Below the pieces are notes generated by a model that saw nothing but the letters and a program-made list of their open reading frames with translations, had not been told where the DNA came from and made no database searches. The position numbers and the translations under genes are program-made. A stretch of 47,911 nt of DNA from Acrasis kona. Taxonomy: Eukaryota; Heterolobosea; Eutetramitea; Acrasida; Acrasidae. This document shows positions 38,273 through 47,911 of the stretch, in pieces (position 1 is the first letter of the stretch; each line of letters begins with the position of its first letter). The stretch lies in NCBI GenBank assembly GCA_026419775.2, contig JAOPGA020000577.1, positions 1-47,911 of the forward strand, in the 5' to 3' direction.

Positions 38273-39671
38273 ATGTCTCGGTCGCTCTCATTGACCTTGG
38301 GCAGTCCAAAAAAACCGACCTCACCTCGTTCTCTTTTCCCAATTTCGCCTCGAAAAGCATCCCTTCCACCTCCTTCACCAAGTAGATTAATGGCACTACC
38401 AACAATAAAGCCTCTAGTTATAACAGATAGGAGAACGCCTGTTGTAGAGACAATACATACTGAATTTCCATCCACTGAAATTGTTTCATGTGGTGCAAAC
38501 GAGCACGGGCAGTGTGGACAGTCGGGTGCAAGTAGAAGTTCACTAAGCATGTCCAAAGTTACACTCGATTCTAGACAAATAATACAAGTTTCATGTGGTG
38601 CAAACCACTGCATCGCACTAAACAGGGAGGGAAATGTATTTTCGTGGGGTGCGAACGACCATTATCAACTTGGACTAACGGACTATGACACTTCAGTGGA
38701 TCAACCACTATCAGTGCAGTACAACTTGAGGAAAGAAACCATCACAAAGGTGTGCGCAGGATCCAACTTTTCGGCTGCCATTTCAGGTAAAATATAAAAT
38801 ACATTTACACTTGAATGTATTAGATAGCGGTAAAGCGTTTACGTGGGGTCTAAATCATAGAGGACAATTAGGTCATGGAGATGATGACGGTAGAGACGTG
38901 CCGGAGAGAGTAAGAGAGCTGTGCAGCGAAAAACTAAGCTCAGTCGCTTGTGGAGACGCGTTTATTATTTTTGTTACAAGTACATTATCACAAATAAATT
39001 TTCATTCACACATTTTTATTAGGTAGTGGTAGTTTGTATTCCTGTGGTGAAAATCTTAACGGGGAACTTGGTTTGGGTGCATTTGATGAGTGCAAGTACT
39101 CGCCGGAGCCAGTACCAGAACTCGTTTATGTGAAGAAAGTATGCGCCGGAGCCAAACATTGCATTGCTATAACCAGTAAGTTACTTTGCACGAAGAATTA
39201 GATGCGAATAACATTTTAGAAGTCAATAGTGTATACGCATGGGGTGACAACTCAAATCATCAACTTGCTCTTGGACCAGAAGCCTATCAACAATACAGAG
39301 TGCCAACAAAACTAAAGTTTAACCAAAAAATAAAAGACATTGGAGCGACAAAATCAAAGTCGATATTACTTTGTGAATATGGAATTGTATATGTGTATGG
39401 AGGACAAACATTACCGGTTCAGTGCAACTTGAGTAAAATCCTAAACATTTATTGTAGTCCATGCACTGATGCTTGGTTGAGTGTACATGTTTCTGGAAGT
39501 TCTACTGTTCATAACTCCACTGTATTATATAAGTCACCTAATGACAGGATACTGAGTGCTGGTCTTGGAGAGGGTCACATAGCGATGGTTATAACGAAAG
39601 ATCCGGTCATCAAAGTGATCAAAGCATTTTATGACATTCACATTATTACACGAACGCAGTTGCGAATATAA
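38273..39671 (+). CDS. RCC1-repeat protein, four exons
   Basis: Exons 38273-38786, 38824-38979, 39023-39175 and 39220-39671; introns of 37, 43 and 44 bases; 424 residues. After a Ser/Pro-rich N-terminus (SPKKPTSPRSLF) come RCC1 blades: ANEHGQCGQSG, VSCGANHCIALNREGNVFSWGAND, KAFTWGLNHRGQLGHGDDDG, SLYSCGENLNGELGLG, CAGAKHCIAIT, and VYAWGDNSNHQLALG. These make about five to six recognisable repeats of the seven-bladed propeller; the last ones are degenerate. Two introns fall at comparable positions just before a blade's (Y/F)xWG strand, as expected for repeat-module exons. Known: RCC1-like proteins act as GTPase exchange factors or scaffolds. No Ran-specific feature is seen, so the target is unknown. 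Confidence 0.88.
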
Positions 39672-39730
39672 TAAAATAATAATTCCTTGATGTGATCACC
39701 TGTTGATTGACTTGTAACATTTCTATTACA

Positions 39731-40790
39731 ATGGATGCACCACAAAACATCAAAGATCCGGTTGTGGTCATACCTTCTGGATTTCTACTCGTAAGCTCCG
39801 ACATTATCGACGCTCAAGCATGTTAGTTTGTCTTGGTAATCATCATAGCAACACAATGTGGAGTTCAATTTTGGAAGAAAATTCACAAACAATCGTATAC
39901 TTTAACAACTGTGTTTCTAATGTGGTTGTTTCCAATAATTTTAATACTTTTGAGCGAGAAGCGGCTTGAGTATTTTAAAATGGTTACATTGTGGTTGATT
40001 TTTTCGAGTGCTACTTTTTACATTGCAAAGCTAGCGGCAACAAGGCCTTTGCACATAAATACACCGAAGAAAGTATACGCGTGGTCTCTTTTAGTCTACA
40101 AACTATCTCACATTGCAGTGGTTGTAGGCCTTGCAATGATTGTTATAGAGGTGTTTACTGGTTTCTTCCATTACATTGAATCTGAGTGGCCCATATACAT
40201 TTCCGCCTTCATTCCATACCCATCTTCAATGTTGTTCTACGGCCTCTATTTTGGTGTTCTTGTGAGAGATTGTGCAGAGATCGCATCTGATCGAATGCAA
40301 TCATCCCTTGCGCAAAGCCGAGAACATTTGTACACTTCAGAGACCCAACAAAAGCGCACATGCGGCATCTGTAACCAAGACTTGAAAAACGAGGACGAAG
40401 ACGATATAGAAGGAGGTTCACATTTATCAAGGACCATGGCATCACCAACAGTCACAGATCCAAACAAGTTCAAAACAACTCAACCAACAAAAAATCTTGC
40501 ATGTGGTCACTCGTTCCATGAATTTTGTCTAAAAGGATGGATGTTAGTAGGAAAGAAGCAAGAATGTCCATACTGCAAAGAAAAAATAGAAATCAAGAGG
40601 GAACCTAATCCATGGGAGATGGACTCCGAATTATACACAAACGTTTTGGAAATGGTTCGGTACTTTACTGTTTGGAATCCATTGGTAAGCAACACATTAA
40701 AATCAAAAACTAAAAAAAACATAGATCATCATTATTGTTCATTGTACATTTTTAATGTACTTTTATTATGATAAATTGTTTTTGCATTAA
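39731..40790 (+). CDS. RNF121: RNF121/RNF175-like multi-pass RING E3 ubiquitin ligase
   Basis: Exons 39731-39790, 39827-40684 and 40725-40790; introns of 36 and 40 bases; 327 residues. About five transmembrane segments precede a RING: CGICNQDL ... LACGHSFHEFCLKGWMLVGKKQECPYCKEK. Family hallmarks match human RNF121 in order: FYGLYFGVLVRDCAEIASDRM, the HxFHEFCxxGW RING core, KREPNPWE, and the final YFTVWNPL before a last hydrophobic helix (IIIIVHCTFLMYFYY, supplied by exon 3). Known: RNF121 is an ER/Golgi E3 ligase in membrane-protein quality control. The third exon replaces a read-through tail and restores the expected C-terminal helix. The stop is 4 bases from the convergent ULK4 stop. Confidence 0.92.
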
Positions 40791-40794
40791 ACTT

Positions 40795-43700
40795 TCACCC
40801 GTTCAATTTCTTCATGATCGCCTCTGCTGTTGTACTTATTTCATCTCCCTTGCTCTTCTCCTCCACTAGCCTCTCGATAGCAAGTCTAATCATATCCTCC
40901 CTCAACAACCTATTCACGTACTTGTTGTTATTGTTCAACACCACATGTACACATTTCAAAAGGTACTTGATCACATTCTGGTTGGTCAACTCAATGTTGG
41001 TTTCGTCCTCCTTCATGTTCTCCAACAATCCCTTCTTTAGATAACTCAATCCATTCGTCGAAAACAAATATTCGTGAGTAGATGGATATTGTTGGATCAT
41101 CATTAAAAGTACATGAGCACTTGATTCTGCAATGGATGGATCTTGATGTGACGATAATGCAACGTAGACCGCAATGTTGTTGGTGAATGCTTCGTTGTGC
41201 TTGTAAGTCTTCTCTGCTTGTTCTCTGTCGTTGGCGTTGCTGCTTCCTTTGCTCTTGTGAATCATTTTGCTGGAGCGGTACAATAGGTGATCCGCAATGT
41301 TTAGGCATGATTCGTAAAAGGTATCCACGTTGTTGTCAAATGCATATTCCAACACATCATTGAGCTTCTTGACGATTTCCATGCGGTACATTTGTTCTGG
41401 GTCCATGACGTCGGCTGCAACAATCTTTAAGATTAATCTCACGTTGTGAACGTTGTTGTTTCGATGTTCCAATTCAAAAAAGTTGAAAATTAATGACGTT
41501 AGGTCCATTTTGCTAATGACTGCAATGAAGCCGGCGTTGTGTTGTGCAATGTTGTTAAGCAGTTTTAGTCCGTATAGAGGCACTGGGTCTTGATCTTCTA
41601 GAATGAACCTGTAGTGGGGTAATAATTTTTTCATAATGAAATTGTTGATCGCATATGTACATTCGTGGTTGGCTTCTCTTGCGTCGTACATGTTGGGGTC
41701 GTTAAGGTACCTCACCAAAATGTCCGTAATGATCTTGAGGCAGAGGAAACGAATGTCTCCATTGTCACTTTTAAGCATGTTGATTAATGAAGGCAGTAGG
41801 TATTCCACAATTGCTCCATGGTTGCTCAGGACGGATTGTTGGCTGCTGAGCGCTTCTATGATAAGAACAAGATTTTTTGTAAACTCTTCAAATGATTGTG
41901 AAGGGTCCGTAATGGATAAACATTTGGACAAATACTTTATTACTTCGGAATTAACGACTCTCGTGCTAAGACAAGGCGTGGTGATAATGATCATGACCAC
42001 TCCTAATTTGGAACTATCTATGGGCTGTCTTCTTGAGCTACTGCTTCTTACGCTGTTCTCTAACATGACAGTAATGTCTTTGAGAATAGGAGATAACATC
42101 TCGCTAATCAAATCAATTAACACATCAGCACAGGTTAAAGCATAAGTATCTTTTTCTTTGGTAAGTAACCGCTCCATGATGCCCACAAAACGAGTATCAC
42201 ACGATTTTATTAATAATGATTGAGATATTTTTGATAAATAATACATTGTTAGAAGTACTTTTGCTCTAATGACTGGCGCCGATGCATTTTCAATGCAATC
42301 AACCACACTGCTTACAAAACTCATGTCCTCCGTAAGTTGCCTACATACCCTGGAATTAGGTTCATTTAATAATGCCAAGTTCACAATGTTGATGATACTT
42401 TGTTGTACTCTTGAATTTCCATCTTTGAAAAGATTTGTTACTGTCTTGATGCTAAATTTATCAATGATTTGTGCGGCCAATGTTGTTTTGTGTCTACAAA
42501 GTCTCGATAATGCTGATATCGCCCCTCCTCTTAGGAATCCGTCACTTGCAGTTTGAAACACTGCAAAAAGACTGTTGATTGTTTCCTCTGTTGCAAACTT
42601 TTGGGCGTATTGTTTGCTCTGTCCACAAATATTTTCAACTGTCTTTGTGGCGTAATGTCTCGTAATCTCGTCGCTCGATCTTAAAGCCTTTATAATTCCT
42701 GCTATAACAGCTGGGGGAATGTTCCATGTATCTTCTTGTTTTTGTTGTGAGTTTGCGTCGGGATATTGAGTGGCAATGTAAAAAATGAGCTCTCCCAAAC
42801 ACGAGATTACTTTCCTGTTGACCTTTACATTCTTCTCCTTGAGTTGATCAAGGTAAATATCAAAGATTTTCACAGAGGACAGATCGGAGTTAATGACAGT
42901 TGCGTGCCTCATCAAAACTCCCATCACGCTACAAAGCTGGCACTTGAGGATTGGGGATTTATGAGCACCTAACATTTTGACAAACAATTTCATCAACGAG
43001 CTGTTAATCAGCATGTTGGCAGTTTTTGTTGTGCAACATATGGACTCAAAGTAGCATAGTGCGGCAATCTTCTCTTCCGTAAGGGCTGGTCCACCAATTG
43101 ATTTATAAACGATAGTTAAGAACTTTTCTAATTCACTTTGGGACATGCTTAATATTTGATCCAACGTGTAAGCTGTAAAGTGTAAACTATCCTTGTTAAA
43201 TCTTGTTTCTGGAATTTTCTCAATTCTTGGATTAAGAACGATTGGTTTGACGTAATTATCCGACGGGTGATGTATTAGCTATATTGTATTAGATTTGAGT
43301 GAATTTTAAAAATTACCTTATGGACATCGTTTGGTGAAACTTTTTTATATTCTGGTGTCTTTCCGTCTGCGTTACCGTTGCTAACATTCGATCCTATAGA
43401 TAGATTGGGAACACGGGTAGGTCCTGTTTGTTCGCAAGAAGGCGAGAAATTTTGGTCAATTACACGATCGCTTGTAGTATTTCCAGACGCGCTTAATACA
43501 GACACAACTTCTTCGTTCTCTGACTGCGCAGAATTGAGGTCCTCGTTGTTGTTGTCCTCCTCAAAGTTATATTCCATGTCTGTGTTCTTTCTTTGTGATT
43601 GATTGTGCTCATCGTATGATGGTCCCTGTTCCTTCTCCAAATTAGTTTTCACAATCCTACTTAACCTCATCAAATCCTTCTTTTGTTTGTCATTGTTGTT

Positions 43701-44719
43701 CGTATCGTTGGGTTCGTTTGCAGAAATTGGTTGTTGTTCCTCCTCTTCATCGGCCTCCTCCTCGTTATTGTTTGGAAGAGAGAATGGGGTTGTGTATCTG
43801 ATTGGGTCCTTTGGTGCTGGAATGTTCTCCTTCCAAAATTCATGATCTCTTAATTCTTCCCAAGTCAAGCGGTCTTTAGGGTCCTTTTGTAGCAGCCCCC
43901 TCAGTAGATCGTTTAGCTCGGAACTAAAATTTGCTAGAGGTTTGACCTCGTCTGGAGAATGTTAGCTTCTAAGTTAGCTTCAGCATACCATTAAGAATAG
44001 CGTCTACAAGTAGCTCAAAGGTTTGTCCTACAAATGGTGGCGAACCGCTAGCCAGTTCATAAAGAACACAGCCTAGTGACCAAAAATCGGAGTAAATACT
44101 GTGCCACCCACCTTGAAACAGCTCGGGGGCCATATAACACGGAGAACCTCTTTTCGGTCTACCTACTGAAGATGTATCCTTCTCCAGTTCTGAATCTCTT
44201 ATAAACTGGGCCAAGCCAAAGTCACTTAGTTTCAAAACGCCACATCCATCAATAAGTACGTTGGAAGGTTTAAGGTCGCAGTATATTACTCCTCTTGAAT
44301 GAATGTATCTAGCGGAATTGTTAATTGTCAATTGGTATAATTATCGTACTGTAGGCCTTGAACAAGGTCCATGCTAAACAAATGAACTGTATCCTCTGGT
44401 AATGCTTGGTCTTGAGTTAATAAGTTCATAAGGTCACCACCCGAACAAAACTCTATTATGATCCAATAATGATTATTAGTCTCGTACCAACTATCAAACT
44501 TTAGAACGTTCGGATGGTCGAGCATGTTTAATATCTTGACTTCATTTGTAACCTTTGCTTTATGATATTTATCGACACACTTCACAGCATTATATAGAAT
44601 TGTCTTCTTCTTCCGTGCTTTGTATACTATTGAGTAGCGACCTATTTAATTGAGTAAATTGTTTGGTCATTAAATGCCGAACCCTTTCCAATCTCCTCAT
44701 AGATTTGGTAATCTTCCAT
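40795..44719 (-). CDS. ULK4: ULK4/RUNKEL-type protein: kinase domain plus ARM repeats
   Basis: Five exons (44683-44719, 44350-44641, 43989-44308, 43317-43951, 40795-43278) with introns of 41, 41, 37 and 38 bases; 1255 residues. The kinase domain is at residues ~4-255: IGKGRYSIVYKARKKK, AVKCVDK (lysine present), YETNNHYWIIIEFCSGGDL, GVIYCDLKPSN (His-Arg of HRD replaced, Asp kept), LSDFGLA intact, GSPCYMAPEL, and KDRLTWEELRDHEFW. Then an acidic, disordered linker with RLSRIVKTNL, the KPIVLNPRIEKIP motif, and ~750 residues of ARM repeats. Order and length match plant RUNKEL and animal ULK4. Known: ULK4 acts with Fused-type kinases in cilia and cytokinesis. Intron 1 has an atypical GTTCGG donor. 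Identification is firm. Confidence 0.93.
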
Positions 44720-45179
44720 GTTATCTATGCCACGCTAACTTTAGTAAAATTGTACTTCAGCCTGGTCAACTTAGAAACTTCTCGTGGACAATCATGTTTT
44801 ATCATCGACAGCCCAATTAAGCGTGGCATAATAGTTCTTCAAGCTCAGAAAAACAAAGGAATCATCATCACACCAAACATGAACCACTAAAATAGATTAC
44901 TTGGAAGTAGTGGAGGTTACACAGTGTAAAAACCTTGATAAATATCATAATATTCTTTTGGATGTTGATGATTTATTCATGCACATTGTTTTCAATCACC
45001 AATCACTTCGTTCTTTGGCGCTTTCTAAAATACACATTGAATATGTTGAACGGAATGTAAACAAGTCCTTCGGCAGTTACTTCCTCGCAACCTTCTATGT
45101 TAAGAGTATGTATTCCTCTGAGATGAATCATCGCTTCATCTGTAATTGCAACTCATGTCAAGAGTATGTATCCATATAA
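44720..45179 (+). CDS. Possible plus-strand gene, exon structure unresolved
   Basis: Protein-like plus-strand sequence occurs in two registers: up to 44890 (LVKLYFSLVNLETSRGQSC ... IITPNMNH) and from about 44895 to 45179 (YLEVVEVTQCKNLDKYHNI ... RFICNCNSCQEYVSI). A splice between them is likely, given an ATAG acceptor near 44893, but I could not choose a donor. The start would lie within about 50 bases of the ULK4 start, making a divergent promoter. A CNCNSC cluster near the C-terminus might bind metal. Family unrecognised. Confidence 0.3.
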
Positions 45180-45423
45180 TTGAATACCGATAAGCCTTAT
45201 TAGAAAATTTCTTGTATATTTTCGCACCTCACGTAAATAGAGGCAATAAAATAGAAAGCAAGGAGGGATCTCCAATAACAAAAGACACTTTTATTTTGTA
45301 TTTTTATTACCTAATGTCTCATTTCAGTCAATGCAGTGTTTCAATATTACGAACTAGATGCTTCACGGAAAGGAAGATAGTTTGAATTTGACAATTTTTT
45401 ACGAAAGTTTAATTTATTTACAT

Positions 45424-46248
45424 TTATCTACGTGCTGCAATTTGCAATAGACCGGCAATGAGATACAAACCACCGGCAATGACCCACAAGACACCAGCTT
45501 GAGTTTGGAATGATCTACTTCCGACTGTTCTTAAGAAACTATGCCATGCAATGGATCCAAGTAGTAACAATACTGATGCTACAGTGTACATGACCGTGGC
45601 AATACCGTTCAAGTACAAGCTGGAGATCAAACTCTTTGGTGCAACTTGGAATGTACCGTTGGAACGGCTGTTCATGTTGCTCATGAAAGTGTGGTACAAG
45701 AAAATACCATCAAGAATGGCACCATAGTTGCGAAGTAAGAAGTAGGCTAGGATTAATGAGGAACCAATGATCCAGAGGATAGTACCAGCGTTAAATGTGT
45801 CGAATCTGGTACTTCCAGCCAACCATAGAGCAGCACCAATAATCATAAGGATGCTTCCCAAGAAGAAAGCAATGCTTCCAAAAATGTTCAAAAAGTGATA
45901 TGGTGTTCTTGAATTCTTGTTTCCAAGGTCAAAACCTCCGATGAAGGAGAACACTGAGGCCAATGTGAAGAAGGAGAAGGCAATAATCCAGAGTACGCCA
46001 CTGGCGACATAATGGTATCCAAACTCCGCCAAACTTATTGCAGCACCGACCAATAGCAATACGCCTCCGATGAACATGGAAAGACCCATGAGGGCTCCCA
46101 TGATTTGTGACAAAACTTGTGATTTTGCTTCGACTGGAGCTGCATAAGCTGTTTGAGTGACTGTTGTTTGGGTCACTGTGGTTGCTCCTGGTCCGTTTAA
46201 GACCTTTGTTGGAACTGTTGATGGGAGAACTGTTGTTGTTGTGTTCAT
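45424..46248 (-). CDS. Multi-pass membrane protein with two YrhK-like modules
   Basis: 274 residues from ATG 46248. The first ~40 residues are Thr/Val-rich and polar (NTTTTVLPSTVPTKV). Then come about seven hydrophobic helices arranged as repeated units of the kind GVLWIIAFSFFTLASVFSF, ... GTILWIIGSSLILAYFLL, ... GVLWVIAGGLYLIAGLL, each with an (S/T/G)GxLW(V/I)I start. Known: YrhK-type domains carry such LWxxGS helices; their function is poorly defined. An upstream acceptor-like CCCGCAG suggests a 5' untranslated intron. It has good ATG context and low complexity of codon use, so it is likely well expressed. Functional assignment is weak. Confidence 0.6.
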   Translation of the reverse strand: MNTTTTVLPSTVPTKVLNGPGATTVTQTTVTQTAYAAPVEAKSQVLSQIMGALMGLSMFIGGVLLLVGAAISLAEFGYHYVASGVLWIIAFSFFTLASVFSFIGGFDLGNKNSRTPYHFLNIFGSIAFFLGSILMIIGAALWLAGSTRFDTFNAGTILWIIGSSLILAYFLLRNYGAILDGIFLYHTFMSNMNSRSNGTFQVAPKSLISSLYLNGIATVMYTVASVLLLLGSIAWHSFLRTVGSRSFQTQAGVLWVIAGGLYLIAGLLQIAARR

Positions 46249-46637
46249 GTTTTTTTTGTGTGGAGCAGAGGGCCCTGATAACACCTGCGGGAGGAAATAA
46301 TGTATTAGGAAATAGATGGCCGCCCCTAATAAACGATGCTGTATTGTAAATTTTTATCCAATAAAAACCCTCCCCATTCATTCTATTTTTGAATTAATTA
46401 ATGGCAAGTCGCTCTGCAATCCAACTCAATCTTTAAATATATCTAAATCTATTCTAAAAATAAAATATTCTAATAATAATTCTTCCCGTTTTAATTTGCT
46501 CCGACGCTAAAGATAACAAACAAAAGTTCGGTGAGTGAAAGAGTCAAATGAACTATCCTACAAAACATGTGGAGAAAAGTCGAATATTTAGGAAGGTAAT
46601 AAAGTCTTAGAAAATTGACAACATGGATCAGAAAGAT
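46249..46637. other. Intergenic, AT-rich promoter region
   Basis: 389 bases between two minus-strand genes. It contains the promoter, and possibly a 5' untranslated intron, of the membrane protein. No ORF or repeat is supported. Confidence 0.4.
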
Positions 46638-47240
46638 TTATTTTTTGTCCGGGACAGATTCCGATCCTTCGACTTGTTTATTTTGAATATTATTGCTGTC
46701 AGTTAAATTTTGAATCTGCGCCAACAAATCGTCTTGGTTTGGCATAATGTGATGTGCTCTTTTGTAATCCATGATCGCTTTATCCCACTCTTCTAATGCT
46801 TTGTAAGCTTCTGCTCGCCTCTTATATATCTTATATTGAAGTACAGGTGTCAAGAGTTGATTAGTTGGGATTTTGTCCATCACTTCTTGTGCAGGTCCAC
46901 TTAAATTTGATACAGGTACGGTTGACAACTTATCATAATCATCCTGGTTCAAAACAGTCAATGCAGCGTTACAATCATGAATGCATTGTAGATAATCTTC
47001 TAATTTCAAATAACACTGCGCTCTGTTAGAGTAGTGGATAGGGTTATGCTTATCGTTCTCTATGGCCAGGCTATACAAATGTGCTGCAGAATTGAAGTCA
47101 TTGATTTTGTAAAAATAATTTCCTCTATTTTTTAAAAATTCGGACTGCACTTGAGCATTTAGCTTCTCAGAAGTCTTTTCCATCTCCTTGCTTAATGAAT
47201 CATCCAGAGGAGACAATCTGTAAGCTCTCTCATAATCGTC
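46638..47240 (-). pseudogene. TPR cochaperone-like gene (DNAAF4/SPAG1/TTC12 type), cut by a transposon
   Basis: The C-terminal ~200 codons of a TPR protein are present: a TPR-B helix remnant (LDDYERAYRLSPLDD), a linker, then a second set (FLKNRGNYFYKINDFNSAAHLY, PIHYSNRAQCYLKLEDY, then YKRRAEAYKALEEWDKAIMDY). The RGNxFYKxxDFxxA ... NRAxCYLKL ... RRAxAYxxLxxWxxAxxDY pattern is that of Hsp90/Hsp70 cochaperones such as DNAAF4 and SPAG1, which assemble axonemal dynein. The frame is open up to 47240, where a hAT terminus begins, so the 5' part lies beyond the element, outside the window. The specific family member is not decided. Confidence 0.7.
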
Positions 47241-47911
47241 TAGGGCTCGGCACGGATATATTCAATTCGATTAATGAATTAACCGCGCAGTTATTCATCC
47301 GATCTTATTTCAGAAGGTTCAATTAAACCGCAAATGAATAAGTCCGCGAATGGTTTGAGCAAATATTTGAACATAACAAATATTGCACACATAAAATACT
47401 TTATTTATTTTTCAAATGATCCTTCAGAAACATAAGCATTTGGAACGAGTCTTCACTTAGTGAATGTCTTCTAATTTGGATTACATCTCTTCCAGCATTA
47501 AATGTCCTTTCTACTGAAACAGAAGCAGCTTGAATACATAAATGATCTCTTGCTACCTTAGACATGACGGGGTATGATGCTTGATTTGTTCTCCACCAAT
47601 TTAAACAATAAGTAAACTCATCAGGGAACTTAGTAGTGTCGTGGACAACACGAGAGTTGTAATACTCATCAACATCATTGTAAATTTTGTAGTCTTTGAT
47701 GCTTCGAATCATGTACTTGTTCAAGCTGTAGTCCGAACTTGGTGGAGTTGCATCCTCTTCCTCTTGGTTTTGAACGTTATAGTCCAGCTTGATTTTCTCT
47801 TCTACCTCCTTCAGTTTAAAGTCATAATCCGCATCTGACAAATGTGACTTTATCCATACTGCTTTTGTTTTTGGATTTAGTGTTGCTGCAATGTAGTACG
47901 TGAGGTTTGAG
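47241..47911 (-). mobile_element. hAT DNA transposon, partial (runs off the right edge)
   Basis: One end is at 47241: TAGGGCTCGGCACGGATA, a hAT-type terminal inverted repeat start. The transposase gene is inside, on the minus strand, with 160 bases of subterminal sequence. The opposite end and second target-site copy are beyond the window. The 8 bases before the end (47233-47240, TAATCGTC) are the candidate target-site duplication. The insertion interrupts the coding frame of the TPR gene. Confidence 0.75.
47401..47911 (-). CDS. hAT transposase, C-terminal part
   Basis: The frame is open from the right edge to a stop at 47401 (170 codons seen). YYIAATLNPKTKAVWIKSHL corresponds to the hAT block just after the insertion domain (A-x-x-LDPRxK). 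The last ~55 residues form the hAT dimerisation domain: YPVMSKVARDHLCIQAASVS, then VERTFNAGRDVIQIRRHSLS, and MLMFLKDHL. No interruption is seen in this part, so the element may be young. The N-terminal BED finger and RNase H-like core are outside the window. Confidence 0.9.
   Translation of the reverse strand, partial: SNLTYYIAATLNPKTKAVWIKSHLSDADYDFKLKEVEEKIKLDYNVQNQEEEDATPPSSDYSLNKYMIRSIKDYKIYNDVDEYYNSRVVHDTTKFPDEFTYCLNWWRTNQASYPVMSKVARDHLCIQAASVSVERTFNAGRDVIQIRRHSLSEDSFQMLMFLKDHLKNK

Noticed and set aside
1-47911. CRISPR array, bacterial operon or rRNA gene
   Set aside because: No spaced direct-repeat array, ribosome-binding-site pattern or rRNA signature was found; gene structure is eukaryotic throughout.

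Overview
The window is nuclear DNA of a single-celled eukaryote with a compact, AT-rich genome. Direct evidence: spliced protein genes with very short GT-AG introns (23 of 24 modelled introns are 35-76 bases; one is 175), a tRNA without encoded CCA, and core eukaryotic genes (SPT16, DNA topoisomerase II, RNF121-type RING protein, mitochondrial ribosomal protein bL20m). ULK4/RUNKEL-, CEP95- and cochaperone-like TPR genes point to a lineage that builds centrioles/flagella. Together with the receptor-kinase and TMEM86-type genes this is compatible with a heterolobosean amoeboflagellate (Naegleria/Acrasis relatives), but that placement is inference; no species is claimed.

Layout. 0-4.7 kb is transposon-derived and decayed: a CACTA/EnSpm-like transposase runs off the left edge (minus strand, with one 44-base intron), followed by broken coding remnants holding all three ambiguous bases I noticed, and a 33-base perfect inverted repeat. 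4.8-12.7 kb holds convergent SPT16 (+) and TOP2 (-), with stop codons 5 bases apart. 13.3-19.4 kb has a hypothetical gene, a probable permuted papain-fold (LRAT/PPPDE-like) protein ending in a CAAX box, two mosaic tandem lysoplasmalogenase-like (TMEM86/YhhN) paralogues and a small hypothetical gene. A tRNA-Thr(AGT) with an enlarged D loop follows. 20-28.7 kb holds a CEP95-like coiled-coil protein, a secreted NTF2-like protein, a tail-anchored haem-oxygenase-like protein, a seven-exon single-pass repeat receptor, and a multi-pass membrane protein fused to a TKL kinase.

28.8-37.1 kb is an accessory island: a C2H2 zinc-finger/large transposon-associated protein pair (resembling DUF6589 proteins), a convergent GIY-YIG-like gene, two diverged copies of an unrecognised protein family, an interrupted coiled-coil gene, an interrupted trypsin-like protease, and a newly modelled 65-residue gene. 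37.3-46.3 kb returns to conserved genes: bL20m, an RCC1-repeat protein, RNF121-like, ULK4/RUNKEL (convergent with RNF121, 4 bases between stops) and a multi-pass membrane protein. At the right edge a TPR gene is cut by a hAT transposon whose terminus and C-terminal transposase half lie inside the window.

How they work together: most conserved genes are unlinked housekeeping functions (chromatin, DNA topology, mitochondrial translation, ER quality control, centriole/cilium). The two adjacent membrane-receptor genes (24.8-28.7 kb) are a plausible signalling neighbourhood. The island is the place to look for undescribed elements. No retroviral/LTR or Polinton hallmark was recognised.
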